Positions 1-9,435 of a stretch of DNA of 64,000 nt are shown here, in pieces (within the stretch, counting starts at the first letter, position 1; every line of letters starts with the position of its first letter). A program made the translations under genes and the position numbers. The stretch lies in the NCBI RefSeq assembly GCF_000802965.1, contig NZ_JSAK01000008.1, forward strand, positions 287,220 through 351,219, given 5' to 3'. The notes below the pieces were generated by a model, which saw nothing but the letters and a program-made list of their open reading frames with translations, was not told the DNA's origin and did no database searches. The stretch is from Pseudomonas fluorescens. GTDB lineage: Bacteria; Pseudomonadota; Gammaproteobacteria; Pseudomonadales; Pseudomonadaceae.

Positions 1-409
1 TGGCGCGAGCTGATGCTGTCGCTGCTGCAGCGTCACGGGTCGGTGCCTGATGCCGGCAAACCTGGCAAGGAACACCGGGCGGTGACGTTGGCCAAGGACT
101 TGCTGCAAACGCAATTGGCCGCGCCACCCTCGCTGGAAGAACTGGCGGCGGCGGTGAACCTGTCGCCTTTCCATTCGCCCGTGTATTCCGTCGTGCTACC
201 GGCATGCCGCCGCACACCTGGCTGATGCAGCAGCGCATCGCCCGGGCGCGGGCGTTGTTGCAGAGTGGTGTTTACCGCTGGAAGTGGCGACGCAATTGGG
301 TTTTGCCGACCAGAGTCATCTGAGTCGGCAGTTCAAGCAGGTGTATGGGGTGGGGCCGGGGGCGTATCGCAGTGCCGGGCAATCACTCAAGAAATCAATA
401 CGACTGTAG
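1..409 (+). pseudogene. AraC-family regulator, 3' part, two frameshifts
   Basis: This is the C-terminal part of an AraC/GlxA-type regulator whose 5' end lies outside the window. Read from base 1 it gives WRELMLSLLQ and then the first DNA-binding helix region (LEELAAAVNLSPFH). The frame is then lost near base 174. Inserting one T there and another near base 272 restores a continuous AraC domain (helix region ARVFRRATGMPP, then LEVATQLGFADQSHLSRQFK) that stops at TAG 407-409. Both lesions lie in short T runs, so they may be real mutations or sequencing errors. As written, the protein ends at about residue 70 and lacks the second helix-turn-helix. It converges on sseA. Confidence 0.8.
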
Positions 410-493
410 GAGCTGGCTTGCCAGCGATGAACGATAACGCGGTCATCCTGAAGTACCGCGTCGCTTCTATCGCTGGCAAGCCAGCTCCTACAG
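404..493. repeat. REP doublet, GGAGCTGGCTTGCCAGC family
   Basis: Two inverted REP copies (404-429 and 469-493) are separated by about 40 bases, between the convergent araC remnant and sseA. The left copy overlaps the araC stop codon. Confidence 0.9.
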
Positions 494-503
494 AAGCGTG
501 CGT

Positions 504-1358
504 TTATTCGCCTGTTGCGATTGCGCGTGAAGGATCATTGATCCACTCACTCCACGATCCCGCATACAACGCCCCCAACGGATAACCCGCCAGACACAAC
601 GCAAACAGGTTGTGACAAGCCGTCACGCCTGAGCCGCAATACGCCACCAGATCATTCGGCGAGCGGACACCCAACTTCGCGGCAAAGCGCTGCTTGAGCT
701 GATCGGCCGGCAGAAAGCGTCCGTCGCTGCCAAGGTTGTCGGTGAACGCGGCACATTGCGCGCCGGGGATGTGTCCGGCAACCGGGTCGATCGGCTCCAC
801 TTCGCCCTTGAAGCGTGGCAAGGCGCGGGCGTCGAGCAAGGTCAGTTCGGGTTTGGCGAGACGCTTCTGCAACCGTTCTGCACTGAGCAGCAACGAATCG
901 TCAGGCTTGCCGGTAAATGACCCGCGGGTGATCGACGGCGCATCCAGGCTCAACGGCAAACCGGCCGCGTGCCAGGCCTTGAGCCCGCCATCGAGGATGA
1001 ACACGCCATTACGTTTGCCCAGCCAGGCCAGCAGCCACCAAGCCCGCGCAGCGAAGGCACCCGGGCCGTCGTCGTACAAAACCACTTCACTGTCAGCGTT
1101 GATACCCCAGGCTTGCAAGCGCTCGATCAAGTCGCCCGGTTCCGGCAACGGATGACGCCCGGTCACGCCCTTGACCACCTTCCCGCTGAGATCACGCTCA
1201 AGATCGGCAAAACTCGACCCGGCGATGTGTCCTTCGGCATAGCTGCGCTGACCGTAATCCGGGTCTTCGAGGGCAAAACGACAATCCAGAATCACCAGCC
1301 CCGGCTGGTCCTTTTTCAGGTCCAGTGCTTGCGGGCTGATCAGTTGCGCAATGGGCAT
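504..1358 (-). CDS. sseA: 3-mercaptopyruvate sulfurtransferase (rhodanese family)
   Basis: This 284-residue protein has two rhodanese domains. The N-terminal one (about 8-135) is inactive. The C-terminal one (about 155-280) carries the active-site loop CGSGVTA, with the catalytic Cys at 241. That loop is typical of mercaptopyruvate sulfurtransferases; thiosulfate sulfurtransferases usually have CRxGx[R/T]. The enzyme would move sulfur from 3-mercaptopyruvate to cyanide or thiol acceptors in the cytoplasm. The length is usual for the family. Its start is 32 bases from the stop-side end of the TetR gene and both are on the minus strand, so readthrough is possible. The exact physiological donor cannot be read from sequence. 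Confidence 0.88.
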   Translation of the reverse strand: MPIAQLISPQALDLKKDQPGLVILDCRFALEDPDYGQRSYAEGHIAGSSFADLERDLSGKVVKGVTGRHPLPEPGDLIERLQAWGINADSEVVLYDDGPGAFAARAWWLLAWLGKRNGVFILDGGLKAWHAAGLPLSLDAPSITRGSFTGKPDDSLLLSAERLQKRLAKPELTLLDARALPRFKGEVEPIDPVAGHIPGAQCAAFTDNLGSDGRFLPADQLKQRFAAKLGVRSPNDLVAYCGSGVTACHNLFALCLAGYPLGALYAGSWSEWINDPSRAIATGE

Positions 1359-1390
1359 AACGGGCTCCTGTGATTGGGCGAAACCCGATC

Positions 1391-2062
1391 CTACTGCACT
1401 TCTTCCAGCGCTTGGGCCAGCGGCACGTAAAATTCTTCGAACAAGGCATTCACCTCGGCCCGGGACTGATCGGTGACGAACCCGGCCTCCAGCACCAGTA
1501 CCTGATACACCCCGCGTTTAATCGCTTGCTCTCTGAGATGGGTGGAGTTTTCCCGCGTGGTGCACAGAAATCGCACCCAGGATGTGAGGATGATCCAGGC
1601 ATTGAGCGTCAGGGATTCGATCTGCACCCGGTCCATCTTGAGGATACCGGCCGCAACGAAGCCTTCGTAGATGTGCGTGCCCTGGATCAGGCAACGCTGG
1701 GAAAACCGTCGGTAGCGCGCAGCCAGATCAGAATCGCTATCGAGCAAGTGCTCAAGATCGCGATGCAAAAACCGGTAGCGCCACATCGCCGAGAGCAATT
1801 CCTTGAGGTAGAAACGCTTGTCTTCCACCGTGGCGGCGCGGCCCTGGGGCGGGCGCAGGAAGCTGTCCACCAGGCTTTCGTATTCACTGAACAGCACGGC
1901 GATGATCGCCTGCTTGTTGGGGAAGTGGTAATACAGGTTTCCCGGAGAAATCTCCATGTGGGCAGCAATGTGATTGGTGCTGATGCTGCGCTCGCCCTGC
2001 TGATTGAACAGCTCCAGGCTGTTCTGCACGATGCGCTCGCTTGTTTTTATCCGTGGGGCCAT
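1391..2062 (-). CDS. TetR-family repressor of the calB cassette (predicted)
   Basis: This 223-residue regulator has a TetR helix-turn-helix at about residues 27-54 (STNHIAAHMEISPGNLYYHF) and a long alpha-helical ligand domain. It is divergent from the aldehyde dehydrogenase gene. The 146-base gap holds a 30-bp dyad (2151-2180) that could be its operator, so autorepression and control of the calB cassette are inferred. The inducer is unknown; an aromatic or long-chain aldehyde or alcohol would fit the neighbours. The pairing matches the order TetR, aldehyde dehydrogenase, hypothetical protein, oxidoreductase remembered from P. aeruginosa PA0367-PA0364. Confidence 0.85.
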   Translation of the reverse strand: MAPRIKTSERIVQNSLELFNQQGERSISTNHIAAHMEISPGNLYYHFPNKQAIIAVLFSEYESLVDSFLRPPQGRAATVEDKRFYLKELLSAMWRYRFLHRDLEHLLDSDSDLAARYRRFSQRCLIQGTHIYEGFVAAGILKMDRVQIESLTLNAWIILTSWVRFLCTTRENSTHLREQAIKRGVYQVLVLEAGFVTDQSRAEVNALFEEFYVPLAQALEEVQ

Positions 2063-2150
2063 GGCTTGAGCTTAACTTCAGAGTGCGTTGCCGGGCATCT
2101 TACGACCTATCCGCCAGGGGATAAAACAAAGCTGCGCCAGGATGTCATTT

Positions 2151-2180
2151 GACTTTCTAGAGCATAGACTCTAAAAAGTC
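2151..2180. promoter_or_regulatory. Candidate TetR operator dyad
   Basis: Arms GACTTTCTAGAG (2151-2162) and CTCTAAAAAGTC (2169-2180) match at 11 of 12 positions around a 6-base centre. The dyad ends 28 bases before the calB start codon, a position suited to repression. Confidence 0.6.
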
Positions 2181-2208
2181 CCTCATTACAATAAATCCGG
2201 AGCCGACC

Positions 2209-3639
2209 ATGACTGCTGACATTTCCTACCTGCAGAACCTACAGCAGCCTTTGGAACAGCTCCAAACCCTGTTCGACGCGCAACGCGCGGCCTATGCCGC
2301 CAACCCGATGCCGCCCGCCGCTCAGCGCCAGCAATGGCTCAAGGCGCTGAAGGATTTGTTGAACACTGAGCGTCAGGCCTTGATCGACGCGATCAGCCAG
2401 GACTTCAGCCATCGCAGCGCCAACGAAACCCTGCTCGCCGAACTGATGCCCAGCCTGCATGGCATCCACTACGCCAGCCGGCATCTCAACGGCTGGATGA
2501 AGCCGTCGCGGCGCAAAGTCGGCGTAGCCTTCCAGCCAGCCTCGGCGAAAGTGATTTACCAGCCGCTGGGTGTGGTCGGGGTGATCGTGCCGTGGAACTA
2601 CCCTTTGTATCTGGCCATCGGGCCTTTGGTCGGCGCGTTGTCGGCGGGCAATCGGGTGATGCTCAAACTCAGCGAATCGACGCCAGCCACCGGTTTGCTG
2701 ATGAAGCAATTGCTGGCTCGAATCTTCCCCGAAGACCTGGTCTGCGTGGTGCTGGGCGAGGCCGATATTGGTGTGGCGTTTTCGCGCCTGCGCTTCGATC
2801 ATTTGTTGTTCACCGGCGCCACCAGCATTGGCAAACATGTAATGCGCGCGGCGGCGGAGAACCTGACGCCAGTGACTCTGGAACTGGGCGGCAAATCCCC
2901 GGCTATCGTTTCTCACGATGTGCCCCTCAAGGACGCCGCCGAACGCATCGCTTTCGGTAAAACGCTCAACGCTGGCCAGACCTGCGTGGCCCCGGATTAC
3001 GTACTCGTTCCGGAAGAGCGCATCGGCGCTTTCGTCGAGGCTTATCGCTCGGCCGTTCGAGGGTTTTATCCGACCTTGGCAGACAACCCGGACTACACCG
3101 CGATCATCAACGACCGACAACTGGCGCGTCTCAACGGCTACATCAGCGATGCCACCGATAAAGGCGCGCAGCTGATTTCGCTGTTCGAGCAAGGTCAGGG
3201 ACGCCGCATGGGGCATAGCCTGCTGCTCAATGTCAGCGACGACATGACCGTGATGCAGGACGAAATCTTCGGCCCATTGCTTCCGGTCGTGCCGTACAAG
3301 GATCTGGATCAGGCGTTTGCCTACATCAACCAGCGCCCTCGCCCACTGGCGCTGTACTACTTCGGCTACGACAAGCGCGAGCAAAATCGCGTCCTCCACG
3401 AAACCCACTCGGGCGGCGTGTGCCTCAACGACACCCTGCTGCACGTTGCCCAGGACGACATGCCATTCGGCGGCATCGGCGCCTCGGGCATGGGGCATTA
3501 CCACGGCCACGAAGGCTTCCTGACCTTCAGCAAGGCCAAGGGTGTGCTGATCAAACAGCGCTTCAACGCGGCGAAGCTGATCTATCCGCCGTACGGCAAA
3601 TCCATTCAGAAACTGATCCAGAAGCTGTTTATTCGCTAA
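2209..3639 (+). CDS. calB: Coniferyl-aldehyde dehydrogenase
   Basis: This 476-residue NAD(P)-dependent aldehyde dehydrogenase oxidises an aldehyde to the acid. Class motifs are visible: the Asn-containing PWNYPL near 128-133, the general base Glu225 in LELGGKSP, and the catalytic Cys259 in GQTCVAPDY. The GQTCVAPDY form and the length of about 475 residues are typical of the CalB/AldH branch and of eukaryotic class-3-like fatty aldehyde dehydrogenases, so the substrate may be coniferyl aldehyde or a long-chain aldehyde. It has no signal peptide, so it is cytoplasmic. It leads a three-gene cassette with a Tat lipoprotein and a GMC oxidoreductase, a plausible alcohol to aldehyde to acid route. 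Confidence 0.82.
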   Translation: MTADISYLQNLQQPLEQLQTLFDAQRAAYAANPMPPAAQRQQWLKALKDLLNTERQALIDAISQDFSHRSANETLLAELMPSLHGIHYASRHLNGWMKPSRRKVGVAFQPASAKVIYQPLGVVGVIVPWNYPLYLAIGPLVGALSAGNRVMLKLSESTPATGLLMKQLLARIFPEDLVCVVLGEADIGVAFSRLRFDHLLFTGATSIGKHVMRAAAENLTPVTLELGGKSPAIVSHDVPLKDAAERIAFGKTLNAGQTCVAPDYVLVPEERIGAFVEAYRSAVRGFYPTLADNPDYTAIINDRQLARLNGYISDATDKGAQLISLFEQGQGRRMGHSLLLNVSDDMTVMQDEIFGPLLPVVPYKDLDQAFAYINQRPRPLALYYFGYDKREQNRVLHETHSGGVCLNDTLLHVAQDDMPFGGIGASGMGHYHGHEGFLTFSKAKGVLIKQRFNAAKLIYPPYGKSIQKLIQKLFIR

Positions 3640-3667
3640 CGATCCACACCGTCGGGTAATAACAAGA

Positions 3668-4213
3668 ATGAGCCCAAGCCTGTCCGAAACTCCCGCGCTG
3701 TCACGGCGCGGCCTGCTTAAATTCAGCCTCGGCGCCAGCGCCTTTCTCGCCACCGCCGGGTTGGGGGCCAGCCTCAGCGGTTGCTCGTCGAATGTTGCGG
3801 CTAGCGGTTTTACAGCCCTGCGCAGTGGCGATCTGTTGTTTCTGCGGGCACTGGTCCCGGTGATGCTTGAAGGTGCCGTGGCTGTTGAACGCATGCCCGA
3901 CGCCATCGAAGGCACCCTCAAGAGCCTGGATTACAGCCTCGATCACCTGTCGCCGGAAATGCTCAAGCTGACCCGGCAACTGTTCGACGTGCTCGGCATG
4001 GCGGTGACCCGCGGGCCGCTCACCGGGATCTGGGGCAGTTGGGAAAACGCCAGCGCTGACGAAATCCGGCACTTTCTCGATCGTTGGGAAAACAGCTCGT
4101 TGAGTCTGCTACGCATGGGTCACAGCTCGTTGCTGCAACTGGTGATGATGGCCTGGTATGGGCGCAAGGAATCGTGGGCGCATTGCGGGTATCCCGGGCC
4201 GCCAACCGTTTGA
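3668..4213 (+). CDS. Tat-exported lipoprotein, gluconate 2-dehydrogenase subunit 3-like
   Basis: This 181-residue protein has a twin-arginine signal (SRRGLLKFS, Arg13-Arg14), a hydrophobic stretch and a lipobox LSGC with Cys39, so it is predicted to be exported folded and lipid-anchored. The mature part resembles the small gamma subunit of membrane FAD dehydrogenases (gluconate 2-dehydrogenase subunit 3 type). In those complexes the small subunit carries the signal and the catalytic GMC subunit is co-exported with it. The GMC gene 123 bases downstream has no signal peptide of its own, which fits this hitch-hiker model. No cytochrome c subunit follows. The family call is by recognition, not by alignment. 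Confidence 0.7.
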   Translation: MSPSLSETPALSRRGLLKFSLGASAFLATAGLGASLSGCSSNVAASGFTALRSGDLLFLRALVPVMLEGAVAVERMPDAIEGTLKSLDYSLDHLSPEMLKLTRQLFDVLGMAVTRGPLTGIWGSWENASADEIRHFLDRWENSSLSLLRMGHSSLLQLVMMAWYGRKESWAHCGYPGPPTV

Positions 4214-4227
4214 AATCGAGTCGCCCC

Positions 4228-4285
4228 ATTCGCGAGCAGGCTCGCTCCCACAGGGGATCGCGTAACCCTTGTGCTCGCGATGGCG
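4228..4285. repeat. REP copy with a truncated partner
   Basis: A full REP (TTCGCGAGCAGGCTCGCTCC, from 4229) is followed by only the inner half of the opposite copy (TGCTCGCGATGGC, 4272-4284). It lies between the Tat lipoprotein and GMC genes and looks like a decayed doublet. Confidence 0.7.
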
Positions 4286-4336
4286 TCAGCCGCCTCACCA
4301 CTGCATCCAAAACCATAACAACAAGAGAGTCTTAAG

Positions 4337-5932
4337 ATGCCCGTACCCGACCCGTTCCGCGAAGGCATGGCCCGTGGCTGGAAAACCTACAACGGCTCGC
4401 AACTGAGCCAGGACCTGAGCCTCGAAGCGGATGTGGCGATCATCGGCAGTGGCGCCGGCGGCGGGACCACAGCGGAAATCCTCAGCGCAGCCGGGTACAA
4501 AGTGCTGCTGATCGAGGAAGGCCCGCTCAAGACCAGCACCGACTTCAAGCTGCTTGAAGACCAGGCCTACGCCAGCCTCTATCAGGAAGGCATCGGCCGC
4601 ATGAGCAAGGACGGCGCGATCACTATCCTCCAGGGGCGCGCCGTGGGCGGCACCACACTGATCAACTGGACCTCCAGCTTCCGCACGCCGCAGCCGACCC
4701 TTGAACACTGGGCCAAAGAACACAACGTGAAGGGCCACTCATCGACGGAAATGGCGCCGTGGTTCGAGAAAATGGAACAGCGCCTGGGCGTCGCGCCGTG
4801 GATGGTCCCGCCCAACGCCAACAACGACGTCATCCGCAAAGGCTGCGAAAAACTCGGGTACAGCTGGCATGTCATCCCGCGTAATGTGCGCGGCTGCTGG
4901 AACCTCGGCTACTGCGGCATGGGCTGCCCGACCAACGCCAAACAATCGATGATGGTCACAACCATTCCCGCCACCCTGGAAAAAGGTGGCGAGCTGCTCT
5001 ATCTGGCCCGTGCCGAAAAACTCGTGATCAGCGGCGATAAAGTCACCGGGCTGCAATGCGTGGCGATGGACGAGCGTTGCGTCGAACCCACAGGGCGCCG
5101 CATCACGGTGAAAGCGCGGCATTACGTGCTGGCCGGTGGCGGCATTAACAGCCCGGCGTTGCTGTTGCGTTCCGACGCACCGGATCCGCACAAACGCCTG
5201 GGCAAACGCACCTTTCTGCATGTGGTGAACATGTCCGCCGGTTTGTTCGACGAGGTGATCAACCCGTTCTACGGCGCGCCGCAGTCGATCTACTCCGACC
5301 ATTTCCAATGGCAGGACGGCACCACCGGCAAGATGGCCTACAAACTGGAGGTCCCGCCGCTGCACCCGGCACTGGCGGCGACGCTGCTTGGGGGTTTCGG
5401 TCAGGAGAATGCCCAGCACATGGCCAACTTGCCACACACCCACGCCATGCTCGCGTTACTGCGCGACGGCTTTCACCCGGACAGCCCCGGTGGCAGCGTC
5501 GAGCTGCGCAGTGACGGCACGCCGGTGCTCGATTATCCGGTTTCGCCTTATGTCTGGGACGGTCTGCGCCGGGCATTCCACAGCATGGCCGAGATTCAGT
5601 TCGCCGGTGGCGCCAAGGCCGTCATGCCGATGCACGCCGATGCTCGTTATGTGAAAACCCTGGGCGAAGCGCGCATGTTGATCGATGGCTTGAGCCTGGA
5701 GTTGTACCGAACGCGGCTGGGCAGCGCGCATGTCATGGGCGGTTGCGCGATGGGCGAAGATCCGAAAACTGCCGTGACCGACAGCCTCGGCCGGCATCAT
5801 CAACTGGGCAATCTTTCGATACACGACGGCTCGCTGTTCCCTACCAGCATTGGCGCAAACCCGCAGTTATCGGTCTATGGACTGACGGCGCAACTGGCGA
5901 CTTCACTGGCCGAACGTTTAAGAAACTCATGA
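4337..5932 (+). CDS. GMC-family FAD-dependent alcohol/polyol dehydrogenase
   Basis: This 531-residue GMC oxidoreductase has an FAD-binding Rossmann motif IIGSGAGGGTTAEIL (about 35-49) and a second GMC signature around GRAVGGTTLINW. The C-terminal active-site pair is His465 (SAHVMGGC) and Asn508 (GANPQLSVYG). Between the domains lies a cysteine loop, C187-x5-C193-x3-C197 (CWNLGYCGMGC). It resembles the three-Cys region that holds a 3Fe-4S cluster in FAD glucose dehydrogenases and occurs in long-chain alcohol oxidases. There is no signal peptide; it is probably exported together with the Tat lipoprotein upstream. The substrate is not determined. Its place after calB suggests alcohols whose aldehydes CalB then oxidises. 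Confidence 0.8.
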   Translation: MPVPDPFREGMARGWKTYNGSQLSQDLSLEADVAIIGSGAGGGTTAEILSAAGYKVLLIEEGPLKTSTDFKLLEDQAYASLYQEGIGRMSKDGAITILQGRAVGGTTLINWTSSFRTPQPTLEHWAKEHNVKGHSSTEMAPWFEKMEQRLGVAPWMVPPNANNDVIRKGCEKLGYSWHVIPRNVRGCWNLGYCGMGCPTNAKQSMMVTTIPATLEKGGELLYLARAEKLVISGDKVTGLQCVAMDERCVEPTGRRITVKARHYVLAGGGINSPALLLRSDAPDPHKRLGKRTFLHVVNMSAGLFDEVINPFYGAPQSIYSDHFQWQDGTTGKMAYKLEVPPLHPALAATLLGGFGQENAQHMANLPHTHAMLALLRDGFHPDSPGGSVELRSDGTPVLDYPVSPYVWDGLRRAFHSMAEIQFAGGAKAVMPMHADARYVKTLGEARMLIDGLSLELYRTRLGSAHVMGGCAMGEDPKTAVTDSLGRHHQLGNLSIHDGSLFPTSIGANPQLSVYGLTAQLATSLAERLRNS

Positions 5933-5960
5933 AAACGACGATTATTCCCATCGTCTATAG

Positions 5961-6527
<567 letters not shown>

Positions 6528-6534
6528 TCCCGAT

Positions 6535-6615
6535 CTGTAGGAGCCGGCTTGCCGGCGATCAATGCAACGCGGTGCACCTGACACACCGCCTTCGCCAGCA
6601 AGCCGGCTCCTGCAG
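6535..6615. repeat. REP doublet between coaD and the ferredoxin gene
   Basis: Inverted copies CTGTAGGAGCCGGCTTGCCG and CAGCAAGCCGGCTCCTGCAG flank about 30 bases. The second copy has one base change in its outer end (CTGCAG). Confidence 0.85.
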
Positions 6616-6670
6616 TACGTCGCACCTGCGTGCAACGCAGGCGCCAATGCGGCACAATTACGCGCATTGA

Positions 6671-6961
<291 letters not shown>

Positions 6962-6968
6962 AAACCTT

Positions 6969-7043
6969 AAAAGATCGCAGCCTTCGGCAGCTCCTACAGA
7001 AATTCACGTTCCATGTAGGAGCTGCCGAAGGCTGCGATCTTTT
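6969..7043. repeat. REP doublet, GGAGCTGCCGAAGGCTGCGATC family
   Basis: Two copies in inverted orientation form a hairpin with arms of about 30 bases (AAAAGATCGCAGCCTTCGGC ... GCCGAAGGCTGCGATCTTTT). It fills the gap between the convergent ferredoxin gene and the small membrane-protein gene. Confidence 0.9.
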
Positions 7044-7052
7044 GATCTTGAT

Positions 7053-7373
7053 TCACTCCCGCCGCTCAAACCCCTCCCCGACACACCCCAGACACCGCAC
7101 AAACGCCGCCTTAGCCGGATCAGCCACCAACGCCTGCCCCGCATCGCCCACTCCGCCGCCCAACGCCGTAAAAGGCAACGACACCACAAACACCCCGGCT
7201 CCAATCACCGTCGCCACGACCAGCAACGGCCGGGCAATCAGCAGGTCGCCAATCATCGCGTAAGCCGGTGGATTCTGGATGGTGTAACGCGGATCGCCGC
7301 TGCCACTGTTGGCGACGGCTGACGCGCAGATGCTCAACAGCAATGCGGCGACAAGGGTTCGAAACAGGATCAT
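7053..7373 (-). CDS. Small exported/membrane protein of unknown function
   Basis: This 106-residue protein has a signal peptide (residues 1-21, cleavage likely after ASAVA), a hydrophobic segment at about 46-70 and a C-terminal RCLGC pair (Cys94, Cys97). I do not recognise the family with certainty; similar short proteins accompany mutM in Pseudomonas. The single internal hydrophobic helix suggests an inner-membrane protein with its tail on one side, and the Cys pair could form a disulfide. It lies 53 bases downstream of mutM on the same strand. Confidence 0.65.
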   Translation of the reverse strand: MILFRTLVAALLLSICASAVANSGSGDPRYTIQNPPAYAMIGDLLIARPLLVVATVIGAGVFVVSLPFTALGGGVGDAGQALVADPAKAAFVRCLGCVGEGFERRE

Positions 7374-7426
7374 GGCGCGGTCCTTCGGCTAGACAGTCAG
7401 AACACTGACTATAGACCGCAGGCGTT

Positions 7427-8239
7427 TCAGCTCTGGCAGCGCGGGCAAAAGACGCTGGCGCGCTGCCCGAGTTTCACTTCCCGCAATTGCGTGCCACAGA
7501 CCTTGCACGGTTCAGCGCCGCGGCCGTACACGAACAATTCCTGCTGGAAATAGCCCGGCTGACCGTCACCACCGATAAAGTCCCGCAGCGTCGTACCGCC
7601 GCGCTCGATGGCGGCAGCCAGAATGCGTTTGATCTCGATCGCCAGTTTCAAATAGCGCGCCCGGGAAATGCTCTTGGCTTCCCGGCGCGGATCGATACCC
7701 GCGGCGAACAGCGCTTCGGTCGCATAGATGTTGCCGACGCCGACCACCACCGCGTTGTCCATGATGAACGGCTTGACCGCCATCGAACGCCCACGGGACT
7801 GCTGGAACAAGCGCTCGCCGTCAAACAGGTCGGTCAGCGGCTCCGGCCCCAGGCGAATCAGCAGTTCATGGTTGAGCGGGTCAAGGCTCCAGAGCATCGC
7901 GCCGAACCGTCGCGGGTCGGTGTAGCGCAGGGCCAGGCCCGACTCCAGTTCGATGTCCACGTGCTCATGCTTGGCCGCCGGCATGCCGACTTCCACCAGA
8001 CGCAAATTCCCCGACATGCCCAAGTGGCTGATCAACGTGCCAACTTCGGCATTGATCAGCAGGTACTTGGCGCGACGCTCCACCAACACGATGCGTTGGC
8101 CGGACAACCGGATATCCAGGTCTTCGGGGATCGGCCAGCGCAGACGCCGATCACGCACGATCACCCGGCTGACGCGCTGGCCTTCCAGGTGCGGCGCGAT
8201 GCCGCGACGGGTGGTTTCGACTTCTGGCAGTTCAGGCAT
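7427..8239 (-). CDS. mutM: Formamidopyrimidine-DNA glycosylase
   Basis: This 270-residue base-excision repair enzyme removes 8-oxoguanine and formamidopyrimidines and nicks the abasic site. Pro2-Glu3 in the N-terminal [13 protein letters not shown] are the catalytic nucleophile and acid. A helix-two-turn-helix lies near residues 130-210. The C-terminal zinc finger is complete ([15 protein letters not shown] ... CPRC). Length and start are standard. It probably reads on into the small membrane-protein gene. It acts on the chromosome in the GO repair system together with MutY and MutT, which are not in this window. Confidence 0.96.
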   Translation of the reverse strand: MPELPEVETTRRGIAPHLEGQRVSRVIVRDRRLRWPIPEDLDIRLSGQRIVLVERRAKYLLINAEVGTLISHLGMSGNLRLVEVGMPAAKHEHVDIELESGLALRYTDPRRFGAMLWSLDPLNHELLIRLGPEPLTDLFDGERLFQQSRGRSMAVKPFIMDNAVVVGVGNIYATEALFAAGIDPRREAKSISRARYLKLAIEIKRILAAAIERGGTTLRDFIGGDGQPGYFQQELFVYGRGAEPCKVCGTQLREVKLGQRASVFCPRCQS

Positions 8240-8283
8240 GGCGCTCTCGAATCAGGCACTCGTATAAGAAGAAGGTCCGAGAC

Positions 8284-9153
8284 TCAGCGGTGCGTGCCGA
8301 GGTCGCGGATCGTCTGTTTGAGCGTCTCGAAATCGTAATCCGAGAGGCCGACGTAATCGAGCACCAGATGCGCGATGCTGTTCCACTCGTGGTCCTCGGT
8401 CTGGTTGCCCAACACCCGGTAGGACGCACAAATGTGCTCGGCCATTTTCAGGATTGCCAACAGGTTCTTCAACGAGCTGTTGCGCGACGACTCATCGCTG
8501 AAAATCGCCAGGGCGTTGTGGTGATTGGCGATTGCCGCGGACACATGATCCGGCAGGCGCCAGGACTTGGCCGTGTAATAACCGACCACCGCGTGGTTGG
8601 TATTAAACGCCTGGTTCTCCGTATCCACTACCCGGCATTCAGCGCTGGCACTGGCGTAAGCCTGCTCCAAAACGGTCATGTAGTTGGGGAAGCGCTGCAA
8701 CATCAGCGGCACGCCACAGTCGTGGAACAGGCCCAGCGCGTAAGCCTCGTCGCCATTCTGCACACCGATGCGCTTGGCCAGCGTCAGGCAGGTCATCGCC
8801 ACATCCTGGGCGGTGTCCCAGAAACGGTTCAAGGTGACGATGGTGTCGTCGTTCATCTCGCCCTTGATCGATTGCGCGTTGATCAGGTTGATGATCGACC
8901 GGCTGCCGAGCAAATTCACTGCGCGCTGGATCGAAGCGATCTTGTTGCTCAGCCCGTAATAGGGCGAATTGACGATTTTCAACAACGAGCCTGAGAGACC
9001 TGGATCCTGGGAGATCAGCTTCGCGATCACCTCCAGATCCGGGTCGGGCATGTACTGCTCCATCTGCAGATCCACCATGATCTGCGGTTGGGCCGGCACA
9101 CTGATGCCTTGCAGGGATTGCTGGATTTGTTCGGGAGTCAGCTCTTGGGACAT
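8284..9153 (-). CDS. HDOD-domain protein
   Basis: This 289-residue cytoplasmic protein is built around an HDOD domain (about 15-215), a catalytically degenerate HD-type fold. HDOD proteins usually act in signalling or regulation rather than as phosphohydrolases. Visible features are the KLISQDPGLSGSLLKIVNSP helix typical of HDOD and ALGLFHDCGVPLM, where the HD pair survives. I chose the ATG at 9153 (MSQELTPEQI); a GTG 24 bases upstream would add eight residues but is less likely. It lies 44 bases upstream of mutM on the same strand. Its function here is unknown. Confidence 0.82.
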   Translation of the reverse strand: MSQELTPEQIQQSLQGISVPAQPQIMVDLQMEQYMPDPDLEVIAKLISQDPGLSGSLLKIVNSPYYGLSNKIASIQRAVNLLGSRSIINLINAQSIKGEMNDDTIVTLNRFWDTAQDVAMTCLTLAKRIGVQNGDEAYALGLFHDCGVPLMLQRFPNYMTVLEQAYASASAECRVVDTENQAFNTNHAVVGYYTAKSWRLPDHVSAAIANHHNALAIFSDESSRNSSLKNLLAILKMAEHICASYRVLGNQTEDHEWNSIAHLVLDYVGLSDYDFETLKQTIRDLGTHR

Positions 9154-9267
9154 AAGTACACACTCTGGGCCAGGCACCGATTCTAGCTTTTATAAATTGG
9201 ATCCGACACCTTGAGCCGCTGTCGCGCCCAAAGTTTTATCCAGTACCTTCGAGCTGAAAACACTCTC

Positions 9268-9366
9268 TGTGGCGAGGGAGCTTGCTCCCGCTCGCCTGCG
9301 AAGCAGGCGCACCTACTGATGATTGTGACGGCTTCGCCACCCAGCGGGAGCAAGCTCCCTCGCCGC
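9268..9366. repeat. REP doublet, GCGAGGGAGCTTGCTCCC family, in a divergent gap
   Basis: TGTGGCGAGGGAGCTTGCTC and its inverse enclose an inner dyad (GCCTGCGAAGCAGGC). It lies between the divergent HDOD and rlmI genes, upstream of both, an unusual position for a REP element. Confidence 0.9.
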
Positions 9367-9403
9367 ATGTCCACTCGCCGGCCAATCCTTGAGCGCAACA
9401 CGC

Positions 9404-9409
9404 TATACT
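9404..9409 (+). promoter_or_regulatory. Candidate -10 box for rlmI
   Basis: TATACT lies 26 bases before the rlmI ATG. No good -35 is seen 17 bases upstream, so this is a weak call. Confidence 0.35.
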
Positions 9410-9435
9410 CCCGCTCTTTTTTCCGGAGCGACGTC

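Noticed and set aside
2239..3921. Long open frame (560 codons) on the minus strand across calB
   Set aside because: It is antisense to a clear aldehyde dehydrogenase, has no recognisable domains, and long antisense frames are common in high-GC genes.
9211..9435. Upstream extension of rlmI
   Set aside because: The extra 75 codons translate a REP doublet and precede the conserved family start at 9436.
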